38,503 nucleotides of DNA from a bacterium BMS3Abin15 (lineage in GTDB: Bacteria; Patescibacteriota; Minisyncoccia; Moranbacterales; 2-12-FULL-40-10). Below the pieces are notes generated by a model that did not search any database, had not been told where the DNA came from, and saw nothing but the letters and a program-made list of their open reading frames with translations. Where the stretch lies: NCBI GenBank assembly GCA_002923195.1, contig BDTH01000029.1, positions 1-38,503 of the forward strand, written 5' to 3'. The position numbers and the translations under genes were made by a program. Position 1 is the stretch's first letter. Every line of letters begins with the position of its first letter. Shown here piece after piece: positions 33,187-38,228 of this stretch.

Positions 33187-33322
33187 ATCCCGCACCAATT
33201 CTTTATGTTAACTTATTATTTAATTATGACTAAGCCGCAGGTGATTCCGTGGTAAAACTTATATTTTTTCGCCACCGCCTCTGGCGGGGCTCCGCCATGG
33301 CGGGAGAATTTGGTGCTGGGAT
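33187..33322. repeat. MITE-like element between secE and nusG
   Basis: ATCCCGCACCAATTC (33187-33201) and GAATTTGGTGCTGGGAT (33306-33322) are imperfect inverted ends enclosing about 100 bp. That interior holds two short GC-rich hairpins (CCGCCTCTGGCGG and CTCCGCCATGGCGGGAG). The ends resemble those of the element at 35305. No coding capacity. Confidence 0.65.
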
Positions 33323-33335
33323 AGCCAACAAATAT

Positions 33336-33524
33336 TTATTTTATAATAAATCCTTTTAGTATGCCGCTGAAAAGATAATCCAATCCTCCCAAAAAAGCCG
33401 CTACCGCCAAGCTGACGCCTATGACCAGTAAAGTGTAATTTACTGTCTGTCTTTTTGAAAGCCAGTTGACCTTTGTCAGCTCAACCCTGGCTTCTTTGAT
33501 GAAAGTTATTATCTTGCTAATCAT
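33336..33524 (-). CDS. secE: Preprotein translocase subunit SecE
   Basis: Small single-span subunit of the Sec channel. From ATG 33524 it reads MISKIITFIKEARVELTKVNWLSKRQ, the conserved amphipathic helix. A membrane segment (about YTLLVIGVSLAVAAFLGGLDYLF) follows. The open frame extends to 33569, but the extra residues (CGQERRNLNLMGSK) are encoded by a palindromic repeat and are probably not translated; ATG 33536 is another option. Confidence 0.92.
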   Translation of the reverse strand: MISKIITFIKEARVELTKVNWLSKRQTVNYTLLVIGVSLAVAAFLGGLDYLFSGILKGFIIK

Positions 33525-33529
33525 TTTTG

Positions 33530-33590
33530 ATCCCATTAAATTGAGATTTCGCCTCTCTTGCCCACACAAATTTAACGGGACAAGGATTTT
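33530..33590. repeat. Palindromic repeat (CCCATTAAAT/ATTTAACGGG) at the 5' end of secE
   Basis: CCCATTAAATTGAG faces ACAAATTTAACGGGACAAG. It belongs to the family at 3336 and 15207 and covers the 5' untranslated region of secE. Confidence 0.6.
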
Positions 33591-33592
33591 TT

Positions 33593-33613
33593 AAAAAGCC
33601 CTTGGGGCTTTTT
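33593..33613. terminator. Symmetrical hairpin upstream of secE
   Basis: AAAAAGCCC, TTG, GGGCTTTTT is a perfect terminator-like stem between the divergent secE and tRNA units. It can stop transcripts in either direction. Confidence 0.6.
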
Positions 33614-33668
33614 GTATGTTGTTATATTACTATAACAGCTTTTTCTTGTCAAATATGCCTCTTAAATA

Positions 33669-33697
33669 TGGACAAAATCTACTATTTAATGTATAAT
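33669..33697 (+). promoter_or_regulatory. Promoter of the tRNA genes
   Basis: TGGACA (33669-33674), 17 bp, TATAAT (33692-33697). The tRNA-Ala gene starts 29 nt after the -10. Confidence 0.85.
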
Positions 33698-33725
33698 GGT
33701 TTTTAGTGTTATTATGTATTTATAT

Positions 33726-33798
33726 GGGCCGGTAGCTCACCTGGTAGAGCGCCTCGCTTGCACCGAGGAGGTAGCGGGTTCAAGTCCTGTCCGGTCCA
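33726..33798 (+). tRNA. tRNA-Ala (TGC)
   Basis: A full cloverleaf: acceptor GGGCCGG/CCGGTCC, including the G3-U70 wobble that specifies alanine; D-arm GCTC..GAGC; anticodon stem CCTCG/CGAGG with loop CTTGCAC (anticodon TGC at 33759-33761); and T-loop TTCAAGT. The discriminator is A. CCA is not encoded. Confidence 0.97.
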
Positions 33799-33800
33799 CA

Positions 33801-34028
33801 CAAAAGAATTTGAATAAGGACTTGAAGGGTGTGAGTAGGATGCGAATAAATGAGCATTCTGTGTGTAGCACCCAGGCTCTGAATCGGAGTGAAGAGAAGT
33901 CCTGTCCGATCCACAGGGGGCATGGTGATTCAGTCGGCCCGCCTCGACTTGCGGAGACCACTTGTCGACGCGAGACGGGTTAGAGCGGAGCATTACTTAC
34001 TCACTCGCAACCCTCCTAATAATAACGA
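33801..34028 (+). other. Spacer between tRNAs with a duplicated tRNA-Ala 3' end and a tRNA-like 5' half
   Basis: AAGTCCTGTCCGATCCACA (33897-33915) repeats the end of tRNA-Ala with one mismatch. Directly after it, GGGCATGGTGATTCAGTCGG (from 33918) resembles the 5' part of a tRNA. No full cloverleaf can be drawn within the spacer. Confidence 0.5.
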
Positions 34029-34102
34029 GGGTGTGTAGCTCAGTTGGTTAGAGCACTTCACTGATAATGAAGAGGTCGGAAGTTCGAGTCTTCCCACACC
34101 CA
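34029..34102 (+). tRNA. tRNA-Ile (GAT)
   Basis: Cloverleaf: acceptor GGGTGTG/CACACCC, TA at positions 8-9, D-arm GCTC..GAGC, anticodon stem CTTCA/TGAAG with loop CTGATAA (anticodon GAT), T-arm GGAAG/CTTCC with TTCGAGT. CCA is not encoded. It is probably transcribed with tRNA-Ala; Ile-GAT and Ala-TGC are often paired. Confidence 0.97.
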
Positions 34103-34147
34103 CATCAGGTGTAAATAAATATTGCAATTAGGTTTCAAGCCTGTCCC

Positions 34148-34198
34148 GTAGTGAAACGTAGTTTCCACTACTGGAATTCGAATCTTGGTATGCCCACA
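34148..34198 (+). pseudogene. Hairpin and tRNA-like 3' half downstream of tRNA-Ile
   Basis: GTAGTGAAAC, GTA, GTTTCCACTAC forms a hairpin. It is followed by GGAATTCGAATCTTGGTATGCCCACA, which resembles a tRNA T-arm and acceptor end. Its TATGCCC (34189-34195) is complementary to GGGCATG at 33918-33924. Either it is a decayed tRNA-like element or a diverged copy of the tRNA-Ile 3' end. Confidence 0.4.
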
Positions 34199-34207
34199 GC
34201 AATTAAA

Positions 34208-34232
34208 AAATTCGAGAATATATCTCGAATTT
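34208..34232. terminator. Bidirectional terminator between the tRNAs and trxB
   Basis: AAATTCGAGA and TCTCGAATTT form a perfect 10-bp stem with T-tracts on both strands; it serves the converging units. Confidence 0.9.
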
Positions 34233-34233
34233 T

Positions 34234-35181
34234 TTATTTCTTCAAATACTGCTGAATGCTATTGGCCGCGATTGCTCCTTCCGCAGCCGCTGTAATTATT
34301 TGCTTAAATTTATTCGATCCGGTGGTTATATCTCCTGCCGCCCAAACTCCATCCACTGTTGTTTTTCCATCAGAACCAATTTTGATATATCCCCCGTCAT
34401 CCAATTGTGCACCAATACTTTTAGCCAAATCAGTAGATGGATCAGCTCCGATTTCAATAAAAATTCCATCTGCCTTGAGCGTATTAGAATTATTAAAAGG
34501 ATTATCCAAAATCAATTCCTCTACTTTATTTTCCCCCTTAATTTCTTTGACATTAGTGCTGTAGATTATTTCTATCTTAGAATTACCTTCAATAGATTTT
34601 ACCCAAAAACTCTCAGCTTTCAATTTGTCTTTGCGATAAATAATATAAATTTTTTCTGCAATGCCACTCAGGAAAACCGCAGATTCAGCTGCGCTGTCGC
34701 CTCCTCCTATCACAGCCACTGCCTTACCCTTATAAAAATATCCGTCGCAAGTAGCGCAATAAGAAACGCCTTTTCCTGATAATTCCTCTTCTCCGGGAAT
34801 TCCCAGTTTGCGATACTTAGTGCCCATAGTCAAAAGAATGGCTCGGGCTTCAATTTTTTTCCCGTCATTAAATAATAACCTAAATCCCCCTTCTCTTCCC
34901 CCTTTTTTAAAGGGGGACTGAGGGGGATTTTTATCAATTTTGTCTACCTTGCCGGCAATTATTTCAACTCCGTAGCTTTTTGCATGATCTGCTGACTTTT
35001 GCGCAAAATCCATACCGGATATTTTTTGCGTTCCCAGCCAGTTGCCAATATCAAAAGTCGTGGTAGTGAGACCGCCAGAAACTTCTCCGATTATGATATT
35101 CTTTATGCCGTACCTTGAAGCGTAAACCGACGCATTAAGCCCGGCTGGTCCAGCTCCGATAATTGCTAAATCGTGCTTCAT
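34234..35181 (-). CDS. trxB: Thioredoxin reductase-like FAD/NAD(P)H oxidoreductase
   Basis: Reduces thioredoxin or a related disulfide protein. The 315-residue protein has the FAD motif AIIGAGPAGLNASVYASR, the redox CATCDGYFYKG (CxxC, about residue 145), a second dinucleotide fold VAVIGGGDSAAESAVFL and DGVWAAGDITTGSNKFKQIITAAAEGAIAA. A palindrome (34882-34930) encodes an in-frame insert, NPPQSPFKKGGREGG, near residues 84-98. No thioredoxin gene is in the window. The upstream 0.28 kb holds a MITE-like element. Confidence 0.93.
   Translation of the reverse strand: MKHDLAIIGAGPAGLNASVYASRYGIKNIIIGEVSGGLTTTTFDIGNWLGTQKISGMDFAQKSADHAKSYGVEIIAGKVDKIDKNPPQSPFKKGGREGGFRLLFNDGKKIEARAILLTMGTKYRKLGIPGEEELSGKGVSYCATCDGYFYKGKAVAVIGGGDSAAESAVFLSGIAEKIYIIYRKDKLKAESFWVKSIEGNSKIEIIYSTNVKEIKGENKVEELILDNPFNNSNTLKADGIFIEIGADPSTDLAKSIGAQLDDGGYIKIGSDGKTTVDGVWAAGDITTGSNKFKQIITAAAEGAIAANSIQQYLKK
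34882..34930. repeat. In-frame palindromic repeat inside trxB
   Basis: AAATCCCCC...CCCCCTTT faces AAAGGGGG...GGGGGATTT, a nested perfect palindrome. It is translated as a Pro/Gly-rich surface insert. Confidence 0.9.
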
Positions 35182-35304
35182 AAATTGCTAAATGGTTAAA
35201 TTATTTAAAATTAAATAGTATTCGTACATTTGTAACAGATTTGTAATTCGTAGAGTCTTTGATTTCTTCTGAAAATTAACATACAATTCTAAAGTAAGCA
35301 ATCC

Positions 35305-35433
35305 CCCACACCAATTAAGGATAAATTTTAAAAAATTATTTACATTATCTATTCTCTAGATATTTATTATTAGAACATACTCCATCATTAACTTACACGA
35401 GTTTCATTATCAAATCCTTGATTGGTGTGGGGG
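35305..35433. repeat. MITE-like inverted-repeat element upstream of the CAP gene
   Basis: CCCCCACACCAATTAAGGAT (35305-35324) and its inverse ATCCTTGATTGGTGTGGGGG (35414-35433) match at 19 of 20 positions. They enclose 89 bp of very AT-rich DNA with no ORF. It is followed by GCAAG, as at other CCCCG repeats. A promoter for the CAP gene may lie inside or just after it. Confidence 0.8.
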
Positions 35434-35459
35434 CAAGATAATTTTGTATAAACATATCC

Positions 35460-36356
35460 ATGAAAGTATTACTCAAAACTATTCTATATATTTCTCTTTT
35501 CGCAGTAGCCTTCCTAACTGCTTTTTATTTGCCACCTTATTTTGATAAATTTGTCAATGAAAGCCTGGAAAAAATCGAAACCAGAGGCCAAGCAAGAATA
35601 GAAACCTCTAAGGCAAAAATAAGCGCTCCGGTTCAAGAATCAGAGTTTGAAAAAACTGCTCAATACGGAAAACTAAACTGCCAAAATTATGAAAATAATA
35701 CATTAGTAAGCGGTATTTTTGAGAGAATAAATACTGACAGGGAGTTGAACAATAAAAAAGCGCTATCTTGGTCCAATCTTCTTTGTCAGTCTGCCAACTT
35801 AAAGGCGGAAAATATGATAGAAAACAGTTACTTCGAGCATGTTTCCCCTTCGGGTGTTACTCCATGGTACTGGATTGACAGAGTGGAGTACAAATATACA
35901 TTTTCGGGAGAAAATTTGGCGCTGAATTATTATACATCCGAAAGCGCTCACATAGCCTTAATGAATAGCCCAGGACATAAAGCTAACATACTCAACGAAA
36001 ATTTTACTCAAATTGGACTAGCCTATTTCAGAGGCAAGATAAATAATCAGGATGCTTTTGTTATTGTCCAACACTTTGCCAGCCCGGCACCTGAAGTTCC
36101 TCCGGTTAAATATGTCTGCGAAACTAAAAAGGCTGAGAAAAATTTAAAAGACCTTGAAAGGGATAAGAAAAAAATAGATAATTATCTTAAAGATGCCGAA
36201 GATATCAAAGATCAGATAAAAGCCGCTGGCGGCGACACGGATGAAGTAAATGACTACATTGATGATATGGAAGATAAGAAGAAAAGAGTAAAAAAATACA
36301 TCCGGGAAATTGAAGACTACCTGGATGAGTGTAAAAAGTTAAATGCCTCTAATTAA
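35460..36356 (+). CDS. Membrane-anchored CAP (SCP/PR1-like) domain protein with coiled-coil tail
   Basis: Residues 5-23 are a hydrophobic anchor or signal (TILYISLFAVAFLTAFYL). After a short helical linker, a CAP domain spans about residues 80-215: ERINTDRELNNKKALSWSNLLCQSA, SYFEHVSPSGVTPWYWI, YTFSGENLAL, LMNSPGHKANILN and FVIVQHFAS. The His/Glu residues of the CAP cavity (FEHVSP, GENLA, PGHKANIL) are kept. A C-terminal Lys/Asp/Glu-rich coiled coil (about 230-290) follows. Extracytoplasmic CAP proteins of bacteria have varied, often unknown roles. Its 3' end overlaps the convergent DGR reverse transcriptase gene by 18 nt. Confidence 0.9.
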   Translation: MKVLLKTILYISLFAVAFLTAFYLPPYFDKFVNESLEKIETRGQARIETSKAKISAPVQESEFEKTAQYGKLNCQNYENNTLVSGIFERINTDRELNNKKALSWSNLLCQSANLKAENMIENSYFEHVSPSGVTPWYWIDRVEYKYTFSGENLALNYYTSESAHIALMNSPGHKANILNENFTQIGLAYFRGKINNQDAFVIVQHFASPAPEVPPVKYVCETKKAEKNLKDLERDKKKIDNYLKDAEDIKDQIKAAGGDTDEVNDYIDDMEDKKKRVKKYIREIEDYLDECKKLNASN

Positions 36357-37391
36357 TCTATAAATTTTCTTTTTAATTCCCTGTCCCTTGCAATGTTTGA
36401 GCACTCCATAATACGATTGCAAGCTTTGATCAAATGACTTTTTTGAAATTAATCTATTTTTTAATTCACGCTTTTTCAATATAATTTTCTTTATTATTCT
36501 CTTTTTGGTTTTCATCCGCAGAACCTTATGGTAAGGCAAAGCAACGTAACCCAAAAAATCAATGCCTTGCCGATATTTTCTAATGATTATTTTATCAGGA
36601 TGCAAAATTAACTTTAGATTTCTTTGTAAAAAATCATCAATTATTGGAATTAAACTTTGCAGATATTCACTATCTTTCCCCAAAATCAGAAAATCATCGC
36701 AATATCGCAGATAATATTTAGATTTTAGCTTATGCTTCGCAAATTGATCCAGTTCATTGAGATAAATATTGGCAAATAACTGGCTAGTAACATTCCCCAA
36801 CGGCAATCCGATCGGAAAGCTTTTGATAATTTTTTTAACCAGCCAGATCGTGTTTTTATCCTTTATTTTCTTTTCGATGAGTTTCAGTAAAATACCCTGA
36901 TCAATAGAATCAAAAAACTTTTTAATGTCACATTTGAGCGCAAAAATATTTTTGTGGTTATTTCCGTTTAATTTACGACAAAATTCTTCCAATCGCAAAA
37001 CACCTCTATGCGTTCCTTTTTCTATCCGGCAGGAATAAGAATCAAAAATGAAATTTTTATCAAATATCGGATAAAGGATTCTGAAAACCGCATGATGCAA
37101 GATTCTGTCTTTGACGGTTGCCTTGTGAATACGCCTTAGTTTTGGATCACAGACGTTAAATGCGGTATAATGAGAATGTCGATAAAATTTAAGTTTTAAT
37201 TCCCGATGAAGCTGGAATATATTATCTTCTAAGTTAAATTCAAACTGCTGAATGTCTGATTTATTCTTTTTACCGTGACTGAATTCTTTCCATGCTAAAA
37301 ATAAATTTTCCAAAGAAATAATTTCCTCAAAAATATTTATATTTTGATTTTTAATATTTAATTTATGACTATCAATCCCCCCCCCCAACAC
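36339..37391 (-). CDS. Diversity-generating retroelement reverse transcriptase
   Basis: Copies TR RNA into adenine-mutated cDNA. Motifs: KATVKDRILHHAVFRILYPI (about residues 91-110), catalytic DIKKFFDSID (155-164), GLPLGNVTSQLFANIYLNEL (195-214, the DGR-type [LIV]GxxxSQ), YCDDFLIL (YxDD, 230-237) and LHPDKIIIRKYRQGIDFLGY (263-282). There is no maturase or endonuclease domain, which argues against a group II intron. The first frame-open start is GTG 37391, without a good ribosome site, immediately before a 10-G run (sense strand). With 9 G the frame would instead continue to ATG 37422 (MYQRRIKITES...). No internal Met lies ahead of the fingers domain, so the start must be at or upstream of the run. 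Confidence 0.93.
   Translation of the reverse strand: MLGGGIDSHKLNIKNQNINIFEEIISLENLFLAWKEFSHGKKNKSDIQQFEFNLEDNIFQLHRELKLKFYRHSHYTAFNVCDPKLRRIHKATVKDRILHHAVFRILYPIFDKNFIFDSYSCRIEKGTHRGVLRLEEFCRKLNGNNHKNIFALKCDIKKFFDSIDQGILLKLIEKKIKDKNTIWLVKKIIKSFPIGLPLGNVTSQLFANIYLNELDQFAKHKLKSKYYLRYCDDFLILGKDSEYLQSLIPIIDDFLQRNLKLILHPDKIIIRKYRQGIDFLGYVALPYHKVLRMKTKKRIIKKIILKKRELKNRLISKKSFDQSLQSYYGVLKHCKGQGIKKKIYRLIRGI
37377..37386 (+). repeat. 10-C homopolymer at the facing 5' ends of RT and avd
   Basis: Ten consecutive C (G on the minus strand). Deleting one base would place ATG 37365 (plus) in frame with avd and ATG 37422 (minus) in frame with RT. As given, both genes have only GTG or TTG starts downstream of or next to the run. 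Confidence 0.95.
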
Positions 37392-37413
37392 TTTCAGTAA
37401 TTTTAATACGCCT

Positions 37414-37737
37414 TTGGTACATAAGGTTTGTGAGTTCTATAAAAAGACTTATTTAATTTCCCCTAGGTTATCTAAGCGCGACCGTTTTGGAATTTTTTCC
37501 AAAATAGAAAATATTTGTTTGGAAATAATCAATTTATCTATTACCGCTTCGCTGGAAGCAAAAGTTAATAAATTTCCTTTTTTGAATTCTGCCAGAATAA
37601 AAATTGAGATGTTGAAAAGATTTTTTCGAATAGCTTATGAGTTGGATATTATTAACCAGAAATTATATATTGAATTAGAACTAGACTTGCAAGAAATTTC
37701 TAAGATGGTAAATGGATGGATAAAATATTTACGATAA
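37414..37737 (+). CDS. avd: Avd-like DGR accessory protein (four-helix bundle)
   Basis: Avd is a small pentameric protein that binds the RT and TR RNA in DGRs. The 107 residues show the usual pattern: PRLSKRDRFGIFSKIENICLEIINL, then AKVNKFPFLNSARIKIEMLKRFFRIAYELDIIN, and the terminal LQEISKMVNGWIKYLR (the bAvd-type GW[IL]K ending). The TTG start shown truncates the first helix; if the adjacent C-run had 9 bases, ATG 37365 would add MTINPPPNTFSNFNTP. Unlike usual DGRs, it is opposite in direction to RT, TR and target. A terminator follows. Confidence 0.88.
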   Translation: MVHKVCEFYKKTYLISPRLSKRDRFGIFSKIENICLEIINLSITASLEAKVNKFPFLNSARIKIEMLKRFFRIAYELDIINQKLYIELELDLQEISKMVNGWIKYLR

Positions 37738-37748
37738 ACATATATTCA

Positions 37749-37786
37749 TTAAAAAATCCCGAGACAATCAGGATTTCTTTTTTGGA
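37749..37786. terminator. Bidirectional terminator between avd and TR
   Basis: AAATCC and GGATTT (plus) with a T-tract on the right serve avd. The same hairpin read on the minus strand ends in GGGATTTTTT and would stop TR-containing RNA before it runs into avd and RT. The stem is short, with an 11-nt loop. Confidence 0.6.
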
Positions 37787-37929
37787 GACTTCTCGCGAGA
37801 ACGAAGGTTGCCGTTAGCATTGCCGGAATTGTACCAATTGACGTTCACCTTGCCATCGTTCGGATTGAAGTTCACGTTCGGAACGTTGCCATCGGAATAC
37901 CGCGATCCGCTATTTTCACCTGATTCCAT
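37768..37929 (-). CDS. Short ORF containing the DGR template repeat
   Basis: ATG 37929 to TGA 37768 encodes 53 residues, Asn-rich in the TR part (GNVPNVNFNPNDGKVNVNWY), then SREKSPKKKS. The Asn codons (AAC/AAT) are what TRs use to allow maximum diversity, so the coding potential is probably only a by-product of sharing the frame with the target. It could be translated, as the frame is intact and starts with ATG. Another reading is a truncated target gene turned into a template. Confidence 0.4.
   Translation of the reverse strand: MESGENSGSRYSDGNVPNVNFNPNDGKVNVNWYNSGNANGNLRSREKSPKKKS
37792..37912 (-). repeat. DGR template repeat (TR)
   Basis: 121 bp matching the VR at 38262-38382 without gaps (offset 470). 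In the target's sense (minus) direction, 29 positions differ, and 22 of these are A in the TR. The TR carries 31 A in the compared stretch, mostly in AAC/AAT codons. It lies between target and RT, as in known DGRs. Confidence 0.95.
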
Positions 37930-37971
37930 CTATAATCACCGATAATCTTTTACAAAATTATCTGGGTTTGA

Positions 37972-37997
37972 CCCCGCTCCAGCGGGGAGTTTTTTTA
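37972..37997 (+). terminator. Rho-independent terminator, plus-strand direction
   Basis: CCCCGCT, CC, AGCGGGG then AGTTTTTTT. It would stop plus-strand transcripts running past avd and across the TR region, so it may protect the TR from antisense RNA. Confidence 0.9.
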
Positions 37998-38140
37998 TGA
38001 AGCATTCTATTTCAATAGAAATCTTCACCAAAATCAGGCAAGCAGTTTCCTATATCTCCCGCCAGACTGACGGGGGCAAACCGCTATCCGCATAGGACCG
38101 GTTATGTTAGCCGTCTTTATTATACAAAACTTTCCGAAAA
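37998..38140 (-). promoter_or_regulatory. Region upstream of TR; candidate TR promoter at 38119-38124
   Basis: No gene is seen here. A perfect minus-strand TATAAT (plus-strand ATTATA, 38119-38124) lies just after the target's terminator, without a clear -35. It could start the TR RNA, which would then run about 370 nt to the terminator near 37749. A short hairpin (CCCGCCAGACTGACGGGGG) lies in between. Confidence 0.35.
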
Positions 38141-38179
38141 TAAAAAACCCGCCTGCCAAATATCAATTCAGCAAGCGGG
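38141..38179 (-). terminator. Terminator of the DGR target gene
   Basis: Minus strand CCCGCTTGC and GCAGGCGGG form a 9-bp stem (one G-T pair) followed by TTTTTTATTTT, 50 nt past the target stop. Confidence 0.92.
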
Positions 38180-38228
38180 ATGTATCACCTTCTTTTTTAA
38201 AAGTTTAAAAGTGAAAAAGTTACGAGGT

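Noticed and set aside
33696-33983. ORFs on both strands across the tRNA-Ala gene
   Set aside because: They overlap a clear tRNA and its spacer; no plausible protein features.
36339-37391. Group II intron or retron reverse transcriptase
   Set aside because: No maturase or endonuclease domain and no intron or msr-msd structure seen; motif LGNVTSQ plus the TR/VR pair and Avd fit a DGR.
37768-37929. TR region as a second diversified target gene
   Set aside because: Variable positions are almost all Asn AAC/AAT codons, as in templates, and the post-VR hairpin is absent.
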